A DNA stretch of 64,000 nucleotides from Cognaticolwellia beringensis (GTDB taxonomy: Bacteria; Pseudomonadota; Gammaproteobacteria; Enterobacterales; Alteromonadaceae). Made by a program: the position numbers and the translations under genes. This document shows positions 53,474 to 63,880 of the stretch, piece by piece (the stretch's first letter is position 1; each line of letters begins with the position of its first letter). The notes below the pieces were generated by a model. It did not search any database and was not told the origin of the DNA. It saw nothing but the letters and a program-made list of their open reading frames with translations. The DNA is taken from positions 2,480,001 through 2,544,000 of the forward strand of contig NZ_CP020465.1 in assembly GCF_002076895.1 (NCBI RefSeq). Reading direction: 5' to 3'.

Positions 53474-55924
53474 ATGAAAGCCAATTTTGTTAGCGTCAGT
53501 GTTAAGCTTTTTATCTTGGTGGTAAGTGCTTTATTATTGCTGAGCTTATCTATTTCTATATTATCGGTTACTCGGCTTGATCAAGAGTTTTCTCAATATC
53601 AAAGCAATAAACTACGTCAAGGTAATACACAATTTGACACGCAAAGTAGAATTGTTAGAGACCAGATGCGCAGTTGGCTAGAGTCATTTACTGACCTTAT
53701 TCAACTAAGAAAACAAAGTGACTTTGAACGTGCCGCCAGTGCTTTGGAACAACAGTTTGATGCGCTGCAACTCAATTATAATGTCGAAGCATTGTGGTTA
53801 ATTTCAGATGATTTAAAGCCAATTTATCAATCAGCACCTTTAACTAAAGAAGTGCTTGCTAGTGTAAAGAACGTTAGTGAAAGTTTCTCTCCAGATAACT
53901 ATCTAAGTTGTGTGCAGCAGTGCCAGCAACTATTGTCGATCCCAATATTGAATGCACAAGGGGAAATGGCCATTGTTACTATAGCTATTTCTTTGGTTGA
54001 TGTGATATATGCCATCAATCAAGCGTTAGAAAACCAAGTGGCGATTGTGGCCTTTGATAAATCACAAAATGTGACATTAGCACAAGCAGATATTATTAAC
54101 TCGTCTGCCAAAGAGCTAATGCATGCACTCTTTAATCTAAACCAGCCATCTGATTTATTGTCAAAAGTAAAAGAAAAGGGCTTACAGGTAGAGTACCAAC
54201 AAAATAGTTATTTAATTAATATGTTACCGCTTGCGTCTTCACCGTCTCATAATTTTTATCTGGCTCAAGTCGATAATGTCAGTTCATTTACCGAAAAATA
54301 TCAAACATATCGGATGCAGTTTATTTTGTCGGCGCTAGCTATTTTTATCATTTTAGCCCTGTTAGTGCATTTTGTTGCCGGACCTTTTACTAAAAGGCTA
54401 TTAATACTTTCAGACATATTACCTTTACTGGCTCGCAAAAAATTTGACCAATTTCGCGCGGTTAAAATACCTCAATCGAAAGTTTTTCCTGATGAAATTG
54501 ATGTGTTAATTAACGCCACAACTGATTTAAGCTACGAATTAGAGCAATTAAATATTGAAGTAACACAAAAAACTAAAGAATTAGAGAATATTGCTATGTA
54601 TGACCTATTAACTGGGTTGCCCAATCGCAATATGTTGAATTTCCAGTTGCGTAAACAATTAAAAAGTACAGCGGGTAATAACCTAAATATAGGGCTTCTT
54701 TTTCTAGATTTAGACGACTTTAAAAAAGTTAATGATAGTCACGGTCATGGTGAAGGCGATAAATTACTGGTTGAGGCGGCGAATAGAATAAATCTTAGTG
54801 TGACTGACATGGGAATGTCATGTCGGTTTGGGGGTGACGAATTTGTTATTTTATTAAACGAAAATACCTCAAATGAGCAGGCGAAAAATTTAGCTAAAGC
54901 GATACTAAAAAGTTTTCAAAAGCCAATAAAAGTTAATAGCGCAATGTTTTATGTGACATGCAGTATTGGCATCGCGATGACTGAAGGCAGTAAAATACAA
55001 GCGAGTGAGTTGGTCAGTCACGCCGATATTGCCATGTACGAAGCAAAAGATCACGGAGGTGATCGCTACTTCATCTATCATGGTGATATGTTCCAACGTG
55101 TCGCGCATAGAGTGATGATGGAAGGGGAGGTTAAGCAAGCGCTTGCTAAAGGGCAGTTTAGTTTAAGTTTGCAACCTCAATTGGTAGCAAAAACCAATAA
55201 AGTGCATGGTTTTGAGGCTTTATTGCGCTGGCAACATCCTGAGCGTGGCATGGTCTCGCCAGATGACTTTATTCCTTTGTTAGAAAACTCTGAACATATG
55301 ATATCTCTCGGCTATTGGGTTATTCGACGCTGCTTTGAGCTATACAAGGGTATGCGAGACATTGGTTTGAGCGATGTAATAATCGCGATTAATTTATCAG
55401 CCGCACAGTTTACTGATGTTAACCTGCAGAGTTATTTAGAAGCGTTACTGAAAGAATTTGACCTAGCTGCTGAAAACTTTGAACTTGAGTTAACTGAACA
55501 CACGTTAGTTAAAGATATTGATAAAGCCATAGTCACAATGGACGCGCTGCGTTTATTAGGCTTTAGTTTTGCTATTGATGATTTTGGTACCGGCTACTCT
55601 TCTTTAGCTTATTTAAAGCGAATGCCAGTTGACGTGATTAAAATTGATAAGAGTTTTGTTGTGGGGATGTTAGAAAACCATGCTGATTTTCAAATAATTA
55701 TGTCCACGATTGCGATGGTGAAAAACTTAGGACTGACTGTTATTGCTGAAGGTGTTGAAACTAAAGCCCAGTTACGCACGTTGACTGAAAATGACTGTGA
55801 CTTGATTCAAGGCTATTATTTCTCAAAACCCATTCCTGAAGCTGGACTATTTGATTTTATTGGTCGAGAAATTGTTGATGGAAACTGGAAGGTGTTTGCA
55901 AATTCAAACACTATTATTAATTAG
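53474..55924 (+). CDS. Membrane GGDEF-EAL cyclic-di-GMP signalling protein
   Basis: Inner-membrane sensor of 816 residues from the ATG at 53474, two bases after the porin stop. TM helix 1 is near 8-30, then a periplasmic sensing region of about 240 residues containing the pair SCVQQCQQL, TM helix 2 near 275-297, and a HAMP-like linker. The GGDEF domain has an intact RFGGDEF (453-457), so cyclase activity is possible. The EAL domain has EALLRW (581-586) and DDFGTGYSS, so phosphodiesterase activity is possible. The output sign cannot be read. It is probably fed by the two upstream exported proteins. Confidence 0.9.
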   Translation: MKANFVSVSVKLFILVVSALLLLSLSISILSVTRLDQEFSQYQSNKLRQGNTQFDTQSRIVRDQMRSWLESFTDLIQLRKQSDFERAASALEQQFDALQLNYNVEALWLISDDLKPIYQSAPLTKEVLASVKNVSESFSPDNYLSCVQQCQQLLSIPILNAQGEMAIVTIAISLVDVIYAINQALENQVAIVAFDKSQNVTLAQADIINSSAKELMHALFNLNQPSDLLSKVKEKGLQVEYQQNSYLINMLPLASSPSHNFYLAQVDNVSSFTEKYQTYRMQFILSALAIFIILALLVHFVAGPFTKRLLILSDILPLLARKKFDQFRAVKIPQSKVFPDEIDVLINATTDLSYELEQLNIEVTQKTKELENIAMYDLLTGLPNRNMLNFQLRKQLKSTAGNNLNIGLLFLDLDDFKKVNDSHGHGEGDKLLVEAANRINLSVTDMGMSCRFGGDEFVILLNENTSNEQAKNLAKAILKSFQKPIKVNSAMFYVTCSIGIAMTEGSKIQASELVSHADIAMYEAKDHGGDRYFIYHGDMFQRVAHRVMMEGEVKQALAKGQFSLSLQPQLVAKTNKVHGFEALLRWQHPERGMVSPDDFIPLLENSEHMISLGYWVIRRCFELYKGMRDIGLSDVIIAINLSAAQFTDVNLQSYLEALLKEFDLAAENFELELTEHTLVKDIDKAIVTMDALRLLGFSFAIDDFGTGYSSLAYLKRMPVDVIKIDKSFVVGMLENHADFQIIMSTIAMVKNLGLTVIAEGVETKAQLRTLTENDCDLIQGYYFSKPIPEAGLFDFIGREIVDGNWKVFANSNTIIN

Positions 55925-55952
55925 CTTAGTCACCGATGATAATTTCTTTTAA

Positions 55953-55978
55953 AAAAAAAGCGCCTGTGGCGCTTTTTT
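55953..55978. terminator. Bidirectional terminator between GGDEF-EAL gene and dsbD
   Basis: AAAAAAGCGCC-tgt-GGCGCTTTTTT with A and T runs on both sides, serving the two convergent genes. Confidence 0.88.
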
Positions 55979-56016
55979 GTTGTAATAACAATGATCAAAT
56001 TACTCAGTCGAGGTTT

Positions 56017-57888
56017 TTATGGCAGAAAGGTTTTATCCACATGAGCTGTAAATTCATCCGCCGCCATAAAACCAGTAACTCTGCGTTGAGGTAATTCATT
56101 ACCTTCTAAATCAAAGAATAAAATCGACGGTAAACCGAAAATGTCAAACGTAGACATTAACTCAATACTGTCTTTAGAGCCGGTATCGGTCAAATCTATT
56201 TGTAGTAAAACAGAACCCGCAAGTGCCTGTTGAACATTGGCTTCAAAAAAAGTGTACTCTTCAAACTCTTTACAAGCGACGCACCAATCAGCATAAAGAT
56301 CTACCATTACGGTTTTACCTTGCGCATTGGCTTTGGCTATAGCTTGATTCATCTCGGTTAAGTTCTTCACATGCTCAAAACCAAGTAGTTCGCTTTGTTG
56401 TGATACAGAAGCGTTAGTAGACGGATAAACGAGCTGATATGCCTTGTTTGCACCGATAAAGAAAACTAAAAAGATTAAAATACTACGCAAGCCAAACCAA
56501 AAGGTTTTTGCTGAGTCGTGGTTAACTGTATAAAAGTAACCAGCGGTCGCCAAAATAAGACCTATCCAAAGCACGTCGATAACTATCGCAGGTAAAAAAC
56601 GTTCGAGTAAGAATATTGGGACGGCCAATAATAATAAGCCAAAAATATTTTTAATCACGTTCATCCAATTACCCGCTTTAGGTAATAACTTACCACCCGA
56701 GCTACCCAGTATAAGTAAGGGTAAGCCCATACCTAAGCTCAGCGCATAAAGTGCAGATGCGCCAAGTAATATGTCACCAGATTGCGAAATGTATAACAGC
56801 GCACCAGTCAATGGCGCAGTAGTGCAAGGAGAAGCCACTAAACCCGAAATAGCCCCCATCACTAAAACACCGAAATAAGAGCCGCCTTTTTGATTACTAC
56901 TCACCTGATTTAACTTGTTCTGCCAGCTGCTAGGTAGAGCCAAATTAAATAGTCCAAACATAGAAAGTGCTAAAAAGATGAATAGAGTACTTAAGGCGAT
57001 AAGTACGAGGGGGTGTTGGAACATCGCTTGAAATTGCGCGCCTGCAATCGCTACCACAATTCCGAGTAAAGTGTAGGTCACGGCCATACCTTGCACATAA
57101 GCAAAAGATAGGGCGAATGCTCGTTTAGTTGATAGTTTTTCACCTTGGCCAACAATAATTCCGGTTAAAATTGGATACATAGGGAAAACACACGGGGTAA
57201 AAGATAACAACAAACCACCAATGAAAAATGCCACTAGCGTTAACCAAACACTATCACTTTTTAGCATGTCTGCTAGTTGATGTTGCTCGCTACTGTTTGC
57301 ACTTGAGTTGGTCGTATTAGCACTTGTTACAGGGGTACTTTTTTCGTCATTAGCTGCATCAATATTGTTGCCACCTAGCGCAGACAGGATACTATCGGCA
57401 TTATTTTCAGCACCAGCATCTAAATTGACTTTACTTAAATCAAGCGTTTTCTTTGTTGGCGGATAACACAAGCCTTTGTAAGCACAGCCTTGATAGCGAA
57501 TAGTAATGTTTGCATCACTATTCGCTTGAGTAATATCGATAGTGAAGGCTAATTGGCCGGTAAATATTTGCTGAACACCAAAAAATTCATCTTCGTGATG
57601 TTCGCCCTCAGGTAATTCAACAGGACTTATCGTGGCATTGTTGGTGGTAAATTTAAATTGGTGACGATATAAATAATAACCATCAGCAATATTAAAGCTT
57701 ACTTGTAGTTTGTTTTTTTGTTGGTGAAAATCAAAAATAAAAGCATCATCAACTTTTAAAAACTCGTTGTCATTACTAAAGAGTGATGAAGGAGAGCTAA
57801 AAATTGATTCTTGAGCATTCGACAAGGGCGATATAGCAAAAGTTAAGCAGGTCAGCATTAACCAAAAAACAGTAACAACTTTTTTCAT
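56017..57888 (-). CDS. dsbD: Thiol:disulfide interchange protein DsbD
   Basis: Moves electrons from cytosolic thioredoxin to periplasmic DsbC, DsbG and related acceptors. Order of domains: signal peptide (MKKVVTVFWLMLTCLTFA), N-terminal DsbD-alpha domain with YKGLCYPP, eight-helix membrane domain with cysteines in FTPCVFPMYP and ASPCTTAPL, and C-terminal thioredoxin-like domain with DWCVACKEF. The ATG at 57888 is preferred because it begins the signal peptide; an in-frame start at 57927 would add 13 residues. Length 623, somewhat longer than E. coli (565), with an extra Ser/Asn-rich linker. Confidence 0.94.
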   Translation of the reverse strand: MKKVVTVFWLMLTCLTFAISPLSNAQESIFSSPSSLFSNDNEFLKVDDAFIFDFHQQKNKLQVSFNIADGYYLYRHQFKFTTNNATISPVELPEGEHHEDEFFGVQQIFTGQLAFTIDITQANSDANITIRYQGCAYKGLCYPPTKKTLDLSKVNLDAGAENNADSILSALGGNNIDAANDEKSTPVTSANTTNSSANSSEQHQLADMLKSDSVWLTLVAFFIGGLLLSFTPCVFPMYPILTGIIVGQGEKLSTKRAFALSFAYVQGMAVTYTLLGIVVAIAGAQFQAMFQHPLVLIALSTLFIFLALSMFGLFNLALPSSWQNKLNQVSSNQKGGSYFGVLVMGAISGLVASPCTTAPLTGALLYISQSGDILLGASALYALSLGMGLPLLILGSSGGKLLPKAGNWMNVIKNIFGLLLLAVPIFLLERFLPAIVIDVLWIGLILATAGYFYTVNHDSAKTFWFGLRSILIFLVFFIGANKAYQLVYPSTNASVSQQSELLGFEHVKNLTEMNQAIAKANAQGKTVMVDLYADWCVACKEFEEYTFFEANVQQALAGSVLLQIDLTDTGSKDSIELMSTFDIFGLPSILFFDLEGNELPQRRVTGFMAADEFTAHVDKTFLP

Positions 57889-58082
57889 AACCGTTATTTT
57901 AAAGACTCGTAGATCCAGTTTAAACAATGATGGTCACCTTGCTGGATGTTCAAAGTGACTACTACAGGAATGCTGCATGGGTGAACAATAATATATTGCT
58001 AGTTTACGCTAATATTTTTCATTGAGTAAGGCGTCAGTATAATTGAAGTTTACTGATTGAAAATACCTAAAAAGCTAGCTTG

Positions 58083-58110
58083 CTTGAAAAAGACCCGTTA
58101 ATCCCCATAT
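58083..58110 (+). promoter_or_regulatory. Sigma-32-type promoter of fxsA
   Basis: CTTGAAA and CCCCATAT separated by 13 bases, an almost perfect heat-shock promoter, 30 bases before the fxsA start. Confidence 0.82.
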
Positions 58111-58140
58111 TAGTTTCATTAAAGATTTTTAGGAGCGGTC

Positions 58141-58650
58141 ATGTTTCGCTTGTTATTTGTATTTTTTATTATTATTCCCATTATTGAAATCACTGTTTTG
58201 ATGCAGGTTGGAGCCGTGTTAGGTGTTTGGCCAACCATTGCTATTGTTATTTTAACTGCATGGTTAGGGGCGAAATATGTTCGTCAACAAGGTATTGCCA
58301 CCTTAAATTCGGTACAAACAAAAATGGCCCAGGGGCAAATGCCCTCAGATGAAATTGTCACCGGTTTAATGTTATTAGTTGCCGGTGTAATGCTAGTTAC
58401 ACCTGGCTTTGTAACTGACTTTCTTGGTTTGAGTTTATTAATCCCTGCGGTGCGTCAAGCAATTGCTGGTAGTGTTAAATCACACATAACAACCAACAGT
58501 GCAAGCCAACAAAGTTTTCAGTTTAATGGCCAAGGCAATGTTTATGAACATGAAGACGTTTCCAACCCGCAAGATGAACCGTTTCAAGCACATATTCAAC
58601 CGCCAAAAAAAGGTAAAACTTTAGACGGTGAATTTGAACGCAAAGATTAA
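58141..58650 (+). CDS. fxsA: FxsA-family inner-membrane protein
   Basis: Small membrane protein named for suppressing phage T7 exclusion by F plasmid when overproduced in E. coli; its normal role is unclear. Hydrophobic segments lie near residues 3-20, 26-43 and 70-100, with the conserved GAKYVRQQG and LLVAGVMLVTPGFVTDFLG. The C-terminal 50 residues are polar. Length 169. It has its own sigma-32-type promoter and sits just before groES, a common neighbour. Confidence 0.9.
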   Translation: MFRLLFVFFIIIPIIEITVLMQVGAVLGVWPTIAIVILTAWLGAKYVRQQGIATLNSVQTKMAQGQMPSDEIVTGLMLLVAGVMLVTPGFVTDFLGLSLLIPAVRQAIAGSVKSHITTNSASQQSFQFNGQGNVYEHEDVSNPQDEPFQAHIQPPKKGKTLDGEFERKD

Positions 58651-58667
58651 AAAAATAACCCGGTGGG

Positions 58668-58695
58668 CTTGTGAAGTTTTATTTAATCCCCATCT
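58668..58695 (+). promoter_or_regulatory. Sigma-32-type promoter of groESL
   Basis: CTTGTGA and CCCCATCT with 13-base spacing, 75 bases before groES. The -10 element is full consensus and the -35 is partly so. Confidence 0.75.
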
Positions 58696-58769
58696 TACTT
58701 TTACTAATTAATAACAAAAAAATTTAAATTCTTAATTTTTTATTAAATTCAACATCTCAGGAGAACAAA

Positions 58770-59060
58770 ATGAGTATTCGTCCATTACACGATCGTGTGA
58801 TCATCAAACGCAAAGAAGTAGAGTCAAAGTCTGCTGGTGGTATTGTATTAACAGGTAGTGCTGCTGAAAAATCGACACGCGGTGAAGTTGTTGCTGTAGG
58901 TAAAGGTAGAATGCTAGAAAACGGTGACGTGCGTCCACTAGATGTAAAAGTTGGCGACCAAATAATCTTCAGTGAAGGTTACGGTATGAAAACTGAAAAA
59001 ATTGACGGTGAAGAAGTACTAATTTTGTCAGAGTCTGACATTTTAGCCATCGTTGAATAA
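58770..59060 (+). CDS. groES: Co-chaperonin GroES
   Basis: Heptameric lid of the GroEL folding chamber. Begins [18 protein letters not shown], contains the mobile loop [15 protein letters not shown], and ends SDILAIVE. Length 96 (E. coli 97). GGAG precedes the ATG. Cotranscribed with groEL, 71 bases downstream. Confidence 0.97.
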   Translation: MSIRPLHDRVIIKRKEVESKSAGGIVLTGSAAEKSTRGEVVAVGKGRMLENGDVRPLDVKVGDQIIFSEGYGMKTEKIDGEEVLILSESDILAIVE

Positions 59061-59119
59061 TTAATAATTTTCCACTCATTTTATTGTACTGATTAACTTT
59101 GGTACAAAACAGAATATAA

Positions 59120-60781
<1,662 letters not shown>

Positions 60782-60833
60782 GTTTTGCCCCTTTTGTAGG
60801 CTCGTTATAAATCAACGACTTACATGCCTTTGT

Positions 60834-60870
60834 AGACTAACTGTGGTACGTCTTGTATCACGGTTAGTCT
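60834..60870 (+). other. 16-bp stem-loop after groEL
   Basis: AGACTAACTGTGGTAC pairs with GTATCACGGTTAGTCT through a 5-nt loop with two or three G-U pairs, 53 bases after groEL. No T run follows. Possible terminator or mRNA-stabilising hairpin. The rest of 60782-61082 shows no gene. Confidence 0.55.
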
Positions 60871-61082
60871 CACTTATGTATCACGTTCACAGCAAGATAC
60901 TTCATCAATTAAAACCTATCAAGTAATACCTTTCACTATAATCCCTTTTTGCGATCAGAAGCTTTACACTTAGATAAGCTCAATAATGCTGACTTTTAAT
61001 TTAAGTTATGTATCGTTGCTCTAGACAAACAAACTAAAATTAGTATGATATTACTCTGAATTTCAAGGAGATATACATCGCT

Positions 61083-61997
61083 ATGACGCAACGAACCAAA
61101 CCCCAACTCGATAAACATGGTCAACCTCTCATAACCGCATTCAATTACAAAAGAAATAAAACGAAGGCTGTCCTAACGCTCAAAGGTATTATTGACGGCA
61201 TATTGGCTGATGTCGCATTAAATGATATCGAAATAATTTACTTAAAGTCTTGGTGTACCAACGAAACGTTTGACTTTAATGATGGTGATTTTATAGATAT
61301 AAAGGAGCAAGTCGAAGATATTCTTGAAGATGGTGTTATAACTTCTGCTGAACAAAAGGATATGCAGCAAATGCTGAGCGACATAATTGAGTGTTGCTCT
61401 AAAGATGATGTCCCAACAAAAGAATCTGTTAATTATCTTCTTGGTTTTCTTAGTGGTATCAGTGCTGATGATGTATTAAATGATGACGAGATATATAAGT
61501 TAAGAGATCACCTTTCTCAAGGTGCTAATTTTGTAGGTGAGTGGCCTGCTAATACTTTGAAAGCTAGACTGGATGATGTATTAGAAGATGGTGTAATTGA
61601 AGAAAGTGAAAGACAAGCCCTTATGAGTCTCGTAAAGGCAGTATCAGGTCAATCCTTTTTAGATACTGGTCTTGCATATGGTATGTCAGCAGACTTTTCA
61701 ACAATCTGTAAAAACAATTTGAAACTGGATGGTCTACACATTTGTTTTACAGGTACTTTTATAAGTGGTTCTCGTAAGAAACAACAAGAGATTGCAACAA
61801 AGTTTGGAGCGATTGTATCTCCTCGAGTAACTCAAACAACTGATGTTTTAATACTGGGTTCTGTAGCAAGTAGGGATTGGAAGTTTGCGAGTTACGGTAG
61901 GAAGATAGAAGCAGTATTAAGTAATCGATTAAACGGTGCTACAACAGAGATTATCAATGAAGAACTATGGAATGTCATTACCTGTAAAGGCTCTTAA
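61083..61997 (+). CDS. BRCT-domain protein with duplicated N-terminal module
   Basis: A 304-residue protein of unknown role. The C-terminal part (about 213-300) is a BRCT domain like that of NAD-dependent DNA ligase, with LHICFTGTFISGSRKKQQEI and VTQTTDVLILGS. The first 195 residues are two copies of an acidic helical unit: GILADVALNDIEI/DILEDGVITSAEQ (about 27-110) and GISADDVLNDDEI/DVLEDGVIEESER (about 116-195). These resemble TerB/EF-hand-like helix pairs, by pattern only. The ribosome site AAGGAG is 12 bases from the ATG. It lies in the accessory right end of the window. Confidence 0.8.
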   Translation: MTQRTKPQLDKHGQPLITAFNYKRNKTKAVLTLKGIIDGILADVALNDIEIIYLKSWCTNETFDFNDGDFIDIKEQVEDILEDGVITSAEQKDMQQMLSDIIECCSKDDVPTKESVNYLLGFLSGISADDVLNDDEIYKLRDHLSQGANFVGEWPANTLKARLDDVLEDGVIEESERQALMSLVKAVSGQSFLDTGLAYGMSADFSTICKNNLKLDGLHICFTGTFISGSRKKQQEIATKFGAIVSPRVTQTTDVLILGSVASRDWKFASYGRKIEAVLSNRLNGATTEIINEELWNVITCKGS

Positions 61998-62250
61998 TAA
62001 GCTCTGTAAGTCACTTTGATTTTTATGATGTCATTATCCTCCTTACCTATCTTAATAGAAGGGGGGAGGTATTAGGGGTCTGTATTGTCACAGCGATTGC
62101 ATCGTTCCATGATTTATATAAAAACCGTACTTTTCAAATGTTCAATTTTTATTTTTAATCCTATTTAAGCTTCCCATTCTGGACACTTTTTAAAAAGCTT
62201 AATGAATATTAGGTCAATCATTTCAACTTTGCTGATTTAATATTTAAACT
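61998..62250. other. Gene-free accessory spacer
   Basis: No gene. GTAAGTCACTTTG (62006-62018) and the following CTCCTTACCTATCTTAATAGAAG (62038-) resemble words repeated near 63820-63857. Confidence 0.45.
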
Positions 62251-62277
62251 AAAAAGCAGCCTATAGAATACTGCTTT
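62251..62277 (-). terminator. Terminator of the small lipoprotein gene
   Basis: AAAGCAG/CTGCTTT stem, 11-nt loop, followed on the minus strand by TTTTT. Confidence 0.68.
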
Positions 62278-62318
62278 GTGCCAGAAGCAGGTGGTGGCAA
62301 CCTTAATCTCCTGTATGC

Positions 62319-62645
62319 TTACTTACATTTGTATGCTTTACCAAACGCTGAGGGTGAATAACCTCCAGATATATTTGACCAAACAATATGAGTCGCACCC
62401 AAATCAGATGCCTTTTCTAAAGCTTCATTTTTGGAGTTTTGCATTCCTTGGCTTGATGCGAGCCCACCCCATCCAGATGAGCCATGAACATCACCTAAAA
62501 AGACACAGCCCATGATCATTGATTCATCAGCTGACTGAACTTTTAAAGCAGAATTACTTAGACTTGATGAGCATCCCAACGTAAAACAACATATTAGGAT
62601 CGTGAGTATTAAGACCTTCAATAGAAACTCCTTATAGGTAAGCAT
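62319..62645 (-). CDS. Small lipoprotein, DUF4156-like
   Basis: A 108-residue predicted lipoprotein with lipobox TLGC (Cys25). The mature part contains CVFLGDVHGSSGWGG and the helix NEALEKASDLGATHIVWSN, with final cysteine in YKCK. This is the pattern of small DUF4156-type envelope lipoproteins related to RcsF-like folds, recognised from memory. Likely in the outer or inner membrane facing the periplasm. Function unknown. It is opposite in direction to the neighbouring genes. Confidence 0.68.
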   Translation of the reverse strand: MLTYKEFLLKVLILTILICCFTLGCSSSLSNSALKVQSADESMIMGCVFLGDVHGSSGWGGLASSQGMQNSKNEALEKASDLGATHIVWSNISGGYSPSAFGKAYKCK

Positions 62646-63004
62646 AACAATTTATACTATCGACTAATTCTTATTTATGTAGTTTTAACAAATTACCTAA
62701 GATATTACTATCACTAAGTTTTTTATAATATCAAAACAAAATTAAGCAGATAAAGGTGCGCGATTCTCTCATTTTCCTGAATATGTGAGCAAACAACACC
62801 TCGAGCATCTAATTAACTATTATATTTAACCTAAAGACCTTAAAAACAAGAGAAGCCTAATTAAGTCAGTACCTACTGTCAGAAACTTAGGCATATAAAT
62901 TAACAGTGTTACAAACCAAAAGATCAATGTTTTTGACACTCTAGTCTCTGCATGTCACAATCTCATAAGTTAATGACACCACTAAGCAGTATAGAGAGTT
63001 ACTT
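62646..63004. other. Spacer between lipoprotein and recombinase genes
   Basis: 359 bases without a gene. It contains two TGT/ACA-armed inverted repeats near the recombinase start, listed separately. Confidence 0.45.
62875..62978. other. Possible resolvase binding region (res-like)
   Basis: Two spaced palindromes: ACTGT...ACAGT over 33 bases (62875-62907) and TGTCA...TGACA over 26 bases (62953-62978), ending 26 bases before the recombinase gene. Size and position resemble res subsites, but the arms are only 5 bp. Confidence 0.28.
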
Positions 63005-63571
63005 ATGGCATCAATTGGATTCGCAAGGGTATCTACCCAACAACAAGACCTTACTTCACAGTTAGCTGCCTTAGACGCTTATGGATGCTCTAAAGTATTT
63101 CAGGGTAAGCACTCAGGGAAAGCTGACACTAACAAGCAAGCTCTAGAAGATTTAATTGATTATGTACGTTCTGGTGATGTTGTAGTGGTTACTAAGATGG
63201 ATAGACTAGGTCGTTCTCTATCACAAGTTTTAAGTACGCTTGATAGGCTAAAAACTAAAGGTGTAACCTTGGTTGCGATAGATCAGGGAATTGATACCAC
63301 CAGAGATGATCCAATGAGCAAGGCTATGGTTCAACTCCTAGGGATGTTTGCAGAGATGGAAAGAAACTTTATTGTCTCCCGTACCACTGAAGGTAAGAAT
63401 GCCTCTGGTAACTTTGGTGGGCGTAAGCCTAAGTTAACTAAAGTTCAAATAAACGAGGTACGTAATAAGCTAACGCAAGGGATCAGCAAAGTATTATTAA
63501 GTAAGGAATATGGGGTTTCTAGGTCTACTATATTAAACGTCAGTAGAAAAAGTGAAGAGAAAGAAAAGTAA
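63005..63571 (+). CDS. Serine recombinase, resolvase/invertase family
   Basis: Small serine recombinase of 188 residues. The catalytic serine is Ser10 in GFARVSTQQQ, with active-site arginines in KMDRLGRS and in EMERNFIVSRTTEG. The C-terminal helix-turn-helix is KVLLSKEYGVSRSTILNVSRK. The size fits a resolvase or DNA invertase, not a large phage integrase. No transposase partner lies in the window. It indicates mobile or plasmid-derived DNA at the right end. Confidence 0.9.
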   Translation: MASIGFARVSTQQQDLTSQLAALDAYGCSKVFQGKHSGKADTNKQALEDLIDYVRSGDVVVVTKMDRLGRSLSQVLSTLDRLKTKGVTLVAIDQGIDTTRDDPMSKAMVQLLGMFAEMERNFIVSRTTEGKNASGNFGGRKPKLTKVQINEVRNKLTQGISKVLLSKEYGVSRSTILNVSRKSEEKEK

Positions 63572-63614
63572 ATCTAAACTATCAAAACCTGTAAAATATG
63601 CTTATTAAACTATT

Positions 63615-63857
63615 CTTAACCAATAGAAACTCATTATTAATACTCCCTGACCATAAGAAATAAATGATATTCCTAAAGGTAAACATTAGGTATCGTTAAG
63701 TAACTCTATGGTAGCAGTGCTTGTATTATAACTAATCTGCCTTATGAATCTTTAAGGGCTTCCTTAATGTAATCTCACTGATAGTAATACTCAAGAGAAT
63801 AATCATCATAGCAGTATCGTTAAGTCACTTTGTTTATCTCCCTTACCATTAGAAACT
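63615..63857. repeat. Repeated intergenic motifs upstream of the last gene
   Basis: TATCGTTAAGTNACT occurs at 63691-63705 and 63815-63829. A second word, CTTACCATTAGAAACT, occurs at 63842-63857 with variants at 63615-63631 and 63647-63661. These fill much of the 309-base gap; no gene is seen there. Confidence 0.6.
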
Positions 63858-63880
63858 ATAACTAAAGGATAAATAACAAA

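Noticed and set aside
62276..62515. Plus-strand open frame of 79 codons over the small lipoprotein gene
   Set aside because: It is antisense to a gene with a clear lipobox and terminator, and its sequence has no protein-like features.
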